Assembly: GCF_000215745.1 (NCBI RefSeq)
Contig: NC_015663.1
Span: 1,674,001-1,738,000, forward strand
Length of the DNA stretch: 64,000 nt
Direction of reading: 5' to 3'
Source: Klebsiella aerogenes KCTC 2190
Lineage (GTDB): Bacteria; Pseudomonadota; Gammaproteobacteria; Enterobacterales; Enterobacteriaceae
Shown here: positions 57,075 through 64,000 of the stretch, one piece after another
Position numbering within the stretch: position 1 is the stretch's first letter
How the letters are laid out: every line of letters begins with the position of its first letter
The notes under the pieces: generated by a model
The model's database searches: none
The model's input: only the letters and a program-made list of their open reading frames with translations
Told to the model about the DNA's origin: nothing
Position numbers and translations under genes: made by a program

Positions 57075-57773
57075 GTGGCAGTGTCCAGTTTTAACGAAGG
57101 GGCTTTTAAGCCCCTTTTGTCTAACTGGCGTCGCACGCTGACGCTGGCAGGCGCGCTATTGCTCACTGCCTGCAGTCACGATTCTTCTCTTCCTCCTTTC
57201 ACCGCCAGCGGCTACGCCGATAACCAGGGCGCCATGCGCATCTGGCGCAAAGATGCCGGCGATGAAGTGCACCTGCTTGCCGCCTTTAGTCCGTGGCACC
57301 GCGGCGACACCTCAACCAGCGAGTACCGCTGGCAGGATGGCCAACTAACGCTTATTGAGCTCAACGTATACGGTAAACCGCCGGAACATATTCGCGCCCG
57401 CTTTGACGCCCAGGGCGAGCTAAGCTTTATGCAGCGTGAAGTAGATGGTGAAAAACAGCAGCTTTCGAACGACCAAGTCGCGCTGTACCGCTATCGGGCG
57501 CAGCAAATCCGCGAAACCAGTGACGCCTTGCGTCAAGGACGGGTGGTATTACGTCAGGGGCGCTGGCATGCCGATCGTACCGTGACTACCTGTGAAGGCC
57601 AGACCGTGAAGCCTGACCTTGATGAGCGGGCATTAGCGCATATTGAACGCCGCCAGAATCACTCCTCCGTAGAAGTGAGCGTGGCGTGGCTGGAAGCACC
57701 GGAAGGCGCTCAGCTGCTGCTGGTGGCTAACGAAAACTTCTGTACCTGGCAGCCGAGCGAAAAATCGTTCTGA
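57075..57773 (+). CDS. yjaH: DUF1481 family putative lipoprotein YjaH
   Basis: Function unknown. 232 residues from the GTG at 57075. A lipoprotein signal is clear: RRTLTLAGALLLTAC with Cys at about residue 33. The assigned start gives a long n-region that is encoded through the hupA terminator; a TTG at 57117 (LSNWRRTLTLAG) would give a tighter signal peptide but has no obvious ribosome-binding site. Start therefore uncertain. Convergent with zraP (3-bp gap). Confidence 0.85.
   Translation: MAVSSFNEGAFKPLLSNWRRTLTLAGALLLTACSHDSSLPPFTASGYADNQGAMRIWRKDAGDEVHLLAAFSPWHRGDTSTSEYRWQDGQLTLIELNVYGKPPEHIRARFDAQGELSFMQREVDGEKQQLSNDQVALYRYRAQQIRETSDALRQGRVVLRQGRWHADRTVTTCEGQTVKPDLDERALAHIERRQNHSSVEVSVAWLEAPEGAQLLLVANENFCTWQPSEKSF
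57097..57118 (+). terminator. hupA terminator
   Basis: AAGGGGCTT-TT-AAGCCCCTT followed by TT; it lies inside the 5' part of the yjaH reading frame as drawn from the GTG at 57075. Confidence 0.8.
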
Positions 57774-57776
57774 GTT

Positions 57777-58214
57777 TTACCAGTGGTTCATGCCCATATG
57801 ACCACCGCCATTACCGCGGCAGCCGCCGTAACCCATACCCGCGCCGCGAGGAACGCCTGCTTCAGCCAGGGCGATATCAAATTTTACCCGCTGCTGATCC
57901 AGCTGCTGGCTTAATGTTTCCATTTCCTTCGCCACAGCCTCAATTTTTCCGCTTTCCGGTTTCTGCGCGGTGAGCAGCGCATTGTACTCGTAGCGTTTGG
58001 ACTGCAGCTGCTGGCGCAGGGCGCTGGTCTGCGCATAGTAATTGTCATGTAGCTTCTGTACGGTCGCTTGCTGTTCCTGGGTGAGCTGGCTGTAACCCTG
58101 CGCGCCCATTCCGTTATTGTAGCCCCAGTGATGTCCAGCCCAGGCCGCGTTACTGCCAAAGGTCAGTGCGGCAATCGCCGCGAAGATGAGGGATAAAGTC
58201 GGTTTCCGTTTCAT
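57777..58214 (-). CDS. zraP: Zinc-responsive periplasmic chaperone ZraP
   Basis: Zinc-binding periplasmic chaperone of the envelope stress response; also feeds back on ZraS. 145 residues with a signal peptide (about 1-26, cleavage after AWA), helical core (about 45-115) and a Gly/Cys/His-rich tail (GYGGCRGNGGGHMGMNH) that fits metal binding. Divergent from zraSR and controlled with it by sigma-54. Confidence 0.96.
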   Translation of the reverse strand: MKRKPTLSLIFAAIAALTFGSNAAWAGHHWGYNNGMGAQGYSQLTQEQQATVQKLHDNYYAQTSALRQQLQSKRYEYNALLTAQKPESGKIEAVAKEMETLSQQLDQQRVKFDIALAEAGVPRGAGMGYGGCRGNGGGHMGMNHW

Positions 58215-58247
58215 GGCGTGATCTCCTGTGTGGTTTCTCTCGGTGTT

Positions 58248-58262
58248 GCATCTTCCATGCCA
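58248..58262 (-). promoter_or_regulatory. sigma-54 promoter of zraP
   Basis: On the minus strand TGGCATGGAAGATGC has GG-N10-GC spacing (-24/-12). Confidence 0.85.
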
Positions 58263-58312
58263 GCCTGAAAAAGCGCGTCAATACCGGCCGGCCCGCGGCA
58301 AACGTGACTCTG

Positions 58313-58364
58313 GCGAGTAAAAATGACCCGTTGCGGCTGGTGACAGCGAGTCATTTTTACTCGC
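58313..58364. promoter_or_regulatory. ZraR binding region (15-bp inverted repeat)
   Basis: Perfect arms GCGAGTAAAAATGAC (58313-58327) and GTCATTTTTACTCGC (58350-58364) separated by 22 bp. Each arm holds a GAGT/ACTC half-symmetry. The position midway between the two sigma-54 promoters fits a shared ZraR upstream activating site. Confidence 0.85.
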
Positions 58365-58412
58365 TAAATCACCAGCGATATGTCTGAGGACAGGTTTCAC
58401 GGTATGGAAAAA

Positions 58413-58427
58413 TGGCATGATTTCTGC
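58413..58427 (+). promoter_or_regulatory. sigma-54 promoter of zraSR
   Basis: TGGCATGATTTCTGC with GG-N10-GC spacing, 47 bp before zraS. Confidence 0.88.
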
Positions 58428-58474
58428 TGATGGATCCTTCCGATAGCGAATAAGGACACGATAAGGACCCGCCC

Positions 58475-59860
58475 ATGCTGCGCATTACTTCATGCTTCCG
58501 GGACTCCCTGAGCTGGTTACTGACCGGCACGGTCGTCCTGTTAGTTCTCCTGTTTTCCGCGATGATCGTCCGCGATTATGGTCGGGAGACCGCCGCCGCC
58601 CGGCAAAACATCGAAGAAAAGGGGAGTGTGCTGATCCGCGCCCTGGAGTCCGGCACGCGTGTCGGCATGGGGATGCGAATGCATCACGCGCAGCTGCAGG
58701 CGTTGCTGGAGGAGATGGCCTGGCAGCCCGGTGTGCTGTGGTTCGCGGTGACCGATGAAAACGGTAAGATTATCGCCCACAGCGATCCGCAACAGGTGGA
58801 TACCGCGCTGTACAGTCCTGCGCAAATGCGTGAACTCAAGGTGGGCGAACAGGAGCGCTGGCGCCGGCTTGCCGAGCCGCAACCGGCGCTGGAGATTTAT
58901 CGCCAGTTCCGCCCGCTCAACCCTGCTCGTGGTCACCATATGGGAATGATGAAGCGCTGCAATAGCGCGCTGGCTCAGCCCAATGTTCCACAGGTGATTT
59001 TTATCGCCTTTGATAGCCGTGAGCTGGATGCGGCGCAGGCTCGCGGCTTGCGTAACATGATGATCATGTTGGTGGCCGCGGCGCTGGTCATCGTCGCGAC
59101 GATCCTCGCTCAGTTCTGGTTCCGCCGTTACCGTCGTTCACGTCAGCAGCTACAGGAGGCGATGGCCCGCAAAGAAAAACTGATGGCCCTTGGGCATCTG
59201 GCGGCTGGCGTCGCGCATGAGATCCGCAACCCGCTCTCTTCGATTAAAGGACTGGCAAAGTATTTTGCCGAGCGTACGCCGCCGGGCGGCGAGGCGCAGG
59301 AGTTAGCGCTGGTGATGGCGAAAGAGGCCGACCGCCTGAACCGGGTCGTCAGTGAACTGCTGGAGCTGGTTCGCCCTGCCCATTTAAACTACCAGTCGGT
59401 CGATATTAACGCGCTTATCCATCACTCATTGCAGCTGGTAAGCCAGGATGCGCAGAGTCGCGGGATCGAACTGCAATTTACTCCGCGCCCTGAATTAACC
59501 TCGATTAAAGCCGACCCCGACCGTCTGAACCAGGTGCTGTTGAATCTGTATCTGAATGCGATGCAGGCTATTGGCCGCGACGGCGTCATTCACGTATCGG
59601 CAAGCGAAGCCGATCGGCAACGTGTGAAAATTGTCGTCAAGGATAGCGGTAAGGGGATGAGCGATGAAGAGCTGCAGGCCATCTTCACTCCTTATTTCAC
59701 CACCAAGGCGGACGGCACAGGGCTGGGGCTGGCGGTGGTACAGAATATTATCGAACAACATGGCGGGACGATCCGCGCTGAAAGCCAGCCGGGAGCCGGA
59801 GCGATATTTACGCTTTGGCTACCAGTGGATGCTCAACGGAGGGAAGATGAGCAGCGATAA
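58475..59860 (+). CDS. zraS: Sensor histidine kinase ZraS
   Basis: Membrane sensor of zinc/envelope stress that phosphorylates ZraR. 461 residues: transmembrane helix (about 14-32), periplasmic sensor (about 35-190), second helix (about 194-213), then HisKA with His at about 248 in AHEIRNPLSSIKG and HATPase_c with N box (NLYLNAMQAI), DSGKGM and GTGLGLAV. The stop overlaps zraR by 14 bp. Confidence 0.97.
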   Translation: MLRITSCFRDSLSWLLTGTVVLLVLLFSAMIVRDYGRETAAARQNIEEKGSVLIRALESGTRVGMGMRMHHAQLQALLEEMAWQPGVLWFAVTDENGKIIAHSDPQQVDTALYSPAQMRELKVGEQERWRRLAEPQPALEIYRQFRPLNPARGHHMGMMKRCNSALAQPNVPQVIFIAFDSRELDAAQARGLRNMMIMLVAAALVIVATILAQFWFRRYRRSRQQLQEAMARKEKLMALGHLAAGVAHEIRNPLSSIKGLAKYFAERTPPGGEAQELALVMAKEADRLNRVVSELLELVRPAHLNYQSVDINALIHHSLQLVSQDAQSRGIELQFTPRPELTSIKADPDRLNQVLLNLYLNAMQAIGRDGVIHVSASEADRQRVKIVVKDSGKGMSDEELQAIFTPYFTTKADGTGLGLAVVQNIIEQHGGTIRAESQPGAGAIFTLWLPVDAQRREDEQR

Positions 59861-61178
59861 AGTACAGATTCTGGTTGTCGATGATGACGTCAGCCACTGC
59901 ACGATTCTGCAGGCGCTACTGCGTGGCTGGGGCTATCAAGTGGCGTTAGCCCACAACGGCCTGCAGGCGCTGGAGCAGATCCATCAGCAGGTCTTCGATC
60001 TGGTGCTGTGCGATATCCGCATGGCGGAGATGGACGGTATCGCGACATTAAAAGAGATCAAAGCCTATAACCCGGCGATTCCGGTATTAATCATGACGGC
60101 ATTCTCCAGCGTCGGCACGGCGGTGGAGGCTATTAAGTCCGGCGCGCTGGATTATCTGATCAAGCCACTGGATTTTGACACCCTACAGCAGACGCTGGTT
60201 CAGGCGCTGGCGCACACCCGGCAGAGCGAGAGCGATCTCAGCGCCTCGTCAGATTTACGATGGGGCATGATTGGCGAAAGCCCGGCAATGCAGGCGCTTA
60301 TCAACAATATTACGCTGGTGGCGCCCTCGGACGCGACGGTGCTGATCTGCGGCGAATCGGGAACCGGTAAAGAACTGGTGGCGCGCGCCATCCACGCCTG
60401 CAGCGAGCGCCGCGACAAGCCGCTGGTGACGCTAAACTGCGCAGCGCTCAATGAGTCGCTGCTGGAATCCGAGCTGTTCGGCCATGAAAAAGGAGCTTTT
60501 ACCGGCGCGGAACGGCGGCGGGAAGGGCGTTTTGTCGAGGCGGATGGCGGCACGCTGTTCCTTGATGAAATTGGCGATATCTCGCCGCTGATGCAGGTGC
60601 GTCTGCTGCGGGCGATTCAGGAACGCGAAGTGCAGCGCGTGGGCAGTAATCAGACGCTTTCTGTCGATGTGCGGCTAATCGCCGCCACCCATCGTAATCT
60701 GGCGGAGGAGGTGAGCGCCGGGCGTTTTCGCCAGGATCTCTATTACCGCCTGAATGTCGTAACTATTGATATGCCGCCGCTGCGTCAGCGGCGTGAAGAT
60801 ATTCCGCAACTGGCGCAGCATTTTCTTAAGCGCTACGCCGAACGCAATCGCAAAACGGTGCAGGGATTTACGCCGCAGGCGATGGACCTGTTGATTCACT
60901 ACGACTGGCCGGGGAATATCCGCGAACTGGAAAATGCGGTGGAGCGGGCGGTGGTGCTGCTGACCGGAGACTACATTTCCGAGCGTGAACTGCCGTTGGC
61001 GATAGCGGGCGCGCCGCTGCCGGTCACTGGCAACGATGAGGCGCTGATTCAGCCATTAGTGGAAGTTGAAAAAGAAGTCATACTGTCGGCGCTGGAAAAA
61101 ACGGGCGGCAACAAAACTGAAGCCGCCCGTCAGTTAGGCATTACGCGTAAAACGCTTCTGGCAAAACTCAGCCGTTAG
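59847..61178 (+). CDS. zraR: Sigma-54-dependent response regulator ZraR
   Basis: Activates zraP and zraSR with sigma-54. 443 residues from the ATG at 59847 (MSSDKVQILVVDDDVSH) after GGAGGGA; the open frame upstream lies over zraS. Receiver domain with phospho-Asp in LVLCDIRMAEMDG (about 56), AAA+ domain with Walker A GESGTGKE, the sigma-54 contact loop GAFTGA and Walker B GGTLFLDEIGD, and a C-terminal Fis-type HTH (NKTEAARQLGITRKTLLAKL). Its 3' end overlaps purD by 11 bp on the opposite strand. Confidence 0.97.
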   Translation: MSSDKVQILVVDDDVSHCTILQALLRGWGYQVALAHNGLQALEQIHQQVFDLVLCDIRMAEMDGIATLKEIKAYNPAIPVLIMTAFSSVGTAVEAIKSGALDYLIKPLDFDTLQQTLVQALAHTRQSESDLSASSDLRWGMIGESPAMQALINNITLVAPSDATVLICGESGTGKELVARAIHACSERRDKPLVTLNCAALNESLLESELFGHEKGAFTGAERRREGRFVEADGGTLFLDEIGDISPLMQVRLLRAIQEREVQRVGSNQTLSVDVRLIAATHRNLAEEVSAGRFRQDLYYRLNVVTIDMPPLRQRREDIPQLAQHFLKRYAERNRKTVQGFTPQAMDLLIHYDWPGNIRELENAVERAVVLLTGDYISERELPLAIAGAPLPVTGNDEALIQPLVEVEKEVILSALEKTGGNKTEAARQLGITRKTLLAKLSR

Positions 61179-62463
61179 TTTTCTCACGCGCGATGGCGCG
61201 CCAGCCGATATCGTTACGGCTAAAGCTGCCGTCCCAGTGAATATCGGTCAGCAGTTCATAGGCGCGCTGCTGCGCCTGAGCCACGGTGTCACCCAGCGCG
61301 GTCACGCACAGCACGCGCCCGCCGTTGGTGACCACGCGCTGGTCGTCTGCCAGTTTGGTGCCGGCATGGAAGACTTTACCGTCTGCGGCTTCCTGCTGCG
61401 GCAGGCCGTGGATCTCATCGCCCGTGTTGTAGCTGCCCGGATAGCCACCGGCGGCAACCACGACGCCCAGCGAAGCGCGGTTATCCCACTCGGAAGTTTT
61501 CTCGTCCAGCTTGCCCGCGCAGGCGGCAAGGCACAGCTCTACCAGATCGGATTTCATGCGCAGCATGATCGGCTGGGTTTCCGGATCGCCAAAACGGCAG
61601 TTGAACTCAATAACCTTCGGATTGCCCTGCTTGTCGATCATCAGACCGGCATACAGGAAACCGGTATAGGTGTTACCTTCAGCGGCCATACCTTTAACGG
61701 TTGGCCAGATAATCCGCTCCATGGTGCGCTGATGGACTTCATCAGTAACCACCGGTGCCGGGGAGTAAGCGCCCATACCACCGGTGTTCGGGCCGGTATC
61801 GCCGTTGCCGACGCGCTTGTGATCCTGGCTGGTGGCCATCGGCAGGACGTGCTCGCCGTCGACCATGACAATAAAGCTGGCTTCTTCGCCATCTAGGAAC
61901 TCTTCAATCACGATGCGGTGGCCTGCATCGCCAAAGGCGTTACCGGCCAGCATATCTTTGACCGCCGCTTCGGCTTCCTCAAGGGTCATCGCCACGATAA
62001 CGCCTTTACCTGCCGCCAGACCGTCGGCTTTGATGACGATCGGCGCGCCTTTCTCCCGCAGATAAGCCAGCGCAGGCTCAACTTCGGTGAAGTTCTGGTA
62101 TTCCGCCGTCGGGATATGATGACGAGCGAGGAAATCTTTGGTGAAGGCTTTTGAACCTTCCAGCTGCGCGGCGCCTTCGGTTGGCCCGAAGATGGCGAGC
62201 CCTGCGGCACGGAATGCGTCTACTACGCCAATGACCAGAGGCGCTTCCGGACCCACGATCGTCAGATCGATTTTCTCATCCTGCGCGAAGCGTAGCAGGG
62301 CCGGAATATCGGTGACGCCGATGGCGACGTTTTGCAGCGCCGGCTCCAGCGCGGTACCCGCATTGCCCGGCGCGACATAGACGGTATCAACCAGCGGCGA
62401 CTGGGCCGCTTTCCAGGCCAGCGCGTGTTCGCGCCCGCCGTTGCCGATTACTAATACTTTCAT
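61168..62463 (-). CDS. purD: Phosphoribosylamine-glycine ligase
   Basis: ATP-grasp enzyme making GAR from phosphoribosylamine and glycine, second step of purine synthesis. 431 residues. N-terminal VLVIGNGGREHALAWK, ATP-grasp GAPIVIKADGLAAGKGV and EFNCRFGDPETQ are intact. It is 15 bp downstream of purH and overlaps zraR tail to tail by 11 bp. Confidence 0.98.
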   Translation of the reverse strand: MKVLVIGNGGREHALAWKAAQSPLVDTVYVAPGNAGTALEPALQNVAIGVTDIPALLRFAQDEKIDLTIVGPEAPLVIGVVDAFRAAGLAIFGPTEGAAQLEGSKAFTKDFLARHHIPTAEYQNFTEVEPALAYLREKGAPIVIKADGLAAGKGVIVAMTLEEAEAAVKDMLAGNAFGDAGHRIVIEEFLDGEEASFIVMVDGEHVLPMATSQDHKRVGNGDTGPNTGGMGAYSPAPVVTDEVHQRTMERIIWPTVKGMAAEGNTYTGFLYAGLMIDKQGNPKVIEFNCRFGDPETQPIMLRMKSDLVELCLAACAGKLDEKTSEWDNRASLGVVVAAGGYPGSYNTGDEIHGLPQQEAADGKVFHAGTKLADDQRVVTNGGRVLCVTALGDTVAQAQQRAYELLTDIHWDGSFSRNDIGWRAIAREKTNG

Positions 62464-62478
62464 CTGCTGCTCCGTGAA

Positions 62479-64000
62479 TTAATGGCGGAAGTGGCGCATG
62501 TCGGTGAAGATCATGGCGATACCATGTTCGTCCGCGGCGGCAATTACTTCTTCGTCGCGGATAGAACCGCCCGGTTGGATAACGCAGGTGATGCCTACTG
62601 CGGCTGCGGCATCAATACCATCGCGGAACGGGAAGAAAGCGTCAGAGGCCATGGCGGAACCTTTCACTTCCAGACCTTCGTCACCGGCTTTAATCCCGGC
62701 AATTTTCGCTGAGTAGACGCGGCTCATCTGACCGGCGCCTATACCGATGGTCATATTATCTTTGGCATAAACGATGGCGTTGGATTTGACGAATTTCGCC
62801 ACTTTCCAGCAGAACAGCGCATCGCGCAGCTCTTGCTCGCTCGGCTGACGTTTGCTAACCACGCGCAGTTCGCCCGCGGTGACCATACCGAGATCGCGGT
62901 CCTGAACCAGCAAGCCGCCATTGACACGTTTGAAATCGAGACCCGCGACGCGAGCATCCCACTGGCCGCAGACCAGTACGCGGACGTTCTGCTTAGCGGC
63001 GGTGATTTTCAGCGCTTCTTCGCTAGCGGATGGCGCGATGATCACTTCGACGAACTGGCGAGAGATGATCGCCTGCGCGGTTTCAGCATCCAGCTCGCGG
63101 TTAAAGGCGATGATGCCGCCGAACGCGGAGGTTGGGTCGGTTTTGTATGCGCGATCGTAGGCGTCGAGGATCGAGTCGCTGACGGCAACGCCGCACGGGT
63201 TGGCATGCTTAACGATAACGCAGGCCGGCTCGTTAAACTCTTTCACGCATTCCAGCGCCGCATCGGTATCGGCAATATTGTTATAGGAGAGCGCTTTGCC
63301 CTGCAGCTGGGTGGCGGTAGCCACGGAGGCTTCTTTTACATTCTCTTCTATATAGAAGGCAGCCTGCTGGTGGCTGTTTTCGCCGTAGCGCATATCCTGC
63401 TTCTTAATGAAGTTCAGATTCAGGGTACGCGGGAAGCGGCCAGCGGCTTCTTTGCTTTCGCCGTGATAGGACGGAACCATGCTACCGAAGTAGTTAGCGA
63501 TCATGCTGTCGTAAGCGGCGGTGTGTTCGAAGGCTTTAATGGCGAGGTCGAAGCGGGTGTCCAGCGTGAGGGAACCTTCGTTGGCGTCCATCTCATTAAT
63601 GATGGCGTCGTAGTCGCTGCTCTTAACCACGATGGCGACGTCTTTATGGTTCTTCGCCGCAGAGCGCACCATGGTCGGGCCGCCGATATCGATGTTTTCC
63701 ACCGCGTCTTCCAGCGAACACTCTTCACGAGCGACGGTCTGGGCAAACGGATAAAGGTTAACGACAACCATATCGATAGGCGCGATACCGTGTTGCTGCA
63801 TGATACCGTCATCCTGACCGCGACGACCGAGGATGCCGCCGTGTACTTTCGGATGCAGGGTCTTCACGCGTCCATCCATCATTTCCGGGAAACCGGTGTA
63901 GTCAGAGACTTCGGTAACCGGCAGGCCTTTATCTGCCAGCAGGCGAGCGGTGCCGCCGGTGGACAGCAGCTCGACACCACGAGCGGAAAGCGCCTGCGCG
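62479..64000 (-). CDS. purH: Bifunctional AICAR transformylase / IMP cyclohydrolase (partial, N-terminus cut)
   Basis: Performs the last two steps of IMP synthesis. The frame continues past the internal Met at 63882 to the window edge, encoding [20 protein letters not shown] before [16 protein letters not shown]; about 23 N-terminal residues of the usual 529 are missing. The cyclohydrolase domain (MGS-like) is N-terminal; the transformylase domain includes KHANPCGVA and the C-terminal [20 protein letters not shown]. First gene of purHD. Confidence 0.97.
   Translation of the reverse strand, partial: AQALSARGVELLSTGGTARLLADKGLPVTEVSDYTGFPEMMDGRVKTLHPKVHGGILGRRGQDDGIMQQHGIAPIDMVVVNLYPFAQTVAREECSLEDAVENIDIGGPTMVRSAAKNHKDVAIVVKSSDYDAIINEMDANEGSLTLDTRFDLAIKAFEHTAAYDSMIANYFGSMVPSYHGESKEAAGRFPRTLNLNFIKKQDMRYGENSHQQAAFYIEENVKEASVATATQLQGKALSYNNIADTDAALECVKEFNEPACVIVKHANPCGVAVSDSILDAYDRAYKTDPTSAFGGIIAFNRELDAETAQAIISRQFVEVIIAPSASEEALKITAAKQNVRVLVCGQWDARVAGLDFKRVNGGLLVQDRDLGMVTAGELRVVSKRQPSEQELRDALFCWKVAKFVKSNAIVYAKDNMTIGIGAGQMSRVYSAKIAGIKAGDEGLEVKGSAMASDAFFPFRDGIDAAAAVGITCVIQPGGSIRDEEVIAAADEHGIAMIFTDMRHFRH

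Overview
This window is a core chromosomal segment of an enterobacterium, most likely Klebsiella/Raoultella (K. oxytoca-like or a close relative). The reasons are the 16S rRNA sequence, protein sequences that closely resemble but differ from E. coli K-12 throughout, GC-rich codon use, and gene order that follows the E. coli 85-91 min region. The genus call rests on recalled 16S signatures and gene order, not on a search. Both ends cut a gene: dlhH on the left and purH on the right.

Layout. 1-9.4 kb: dlhH (partial), the CRP/CytR-type udp promoter and udp, rmuC, the ubiquinone cluster ubiE-ubiJ-ubiB, the twin-arginine translocase tatABC, tatD and rfaH. 9.4-19.3 kb: ubiD, fre, the fatty-acid oxidation operon fadBA with a clear FadR operator, pepQ, yigZ, trkH and hemG. 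19.3-24.9 kb: a complete rRNA operon (P1/P2, boxA, 16S, tRNA-Ile, tRNA-Ala, 23S, 5S, terminator). 25-29 kb: murB, birA, coaA and the tRNA cluster thrU-tyrU-glyT-thrT. 29-42.6 kb: tufB, secE-nusG, rplKA, rplJL-rpoBC, with the expected promoters, leader and attenuator. 42.6-47.2 kb: a small accessory block with dcuB, an orphan PTS IIB/IIA pair, a membrane GGDEF protein and an ERIC repeat. 47.2-52.8 kb: the thiCEFSGH thiamine operon under a TPP riboswitch. 52.8-57.8 kb: rsd, nudC, hemE, nfi, yjaG, hupA, yjaH. 57.8-64 kb: the zinc-stress genes zraP / zraSR with divergent sigma-54 promoters, then purD and purH.

Most of the window is housekeeping: transcription and translation (rpoBC, rpl genes, tufB, nusG, secE, rrn, tRNAs), cofactors (ubiquinone, thiamine, haem, CoA, biotin) and purine synthesis. 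Two places depart from the E. coli plan. First, the rRNA operon has the left flank and spacer tRNAs of rrnA (hemG, Ile-Ala) but the right flank of rrnB (murB), so the roughly 130 kb that separates them in E. coli is not here. Second, the rpoC-thiH interval carries dcuB, PTS and GGDEF genes, with a CRP site and a perfect LacI-family (AscG-like) operator in front of the PTS pair. I found no CRISPR array, prophage, transposase or obvious defence system, and no clear case of an undescribed system; the rpoC-thiH block is the best lead.
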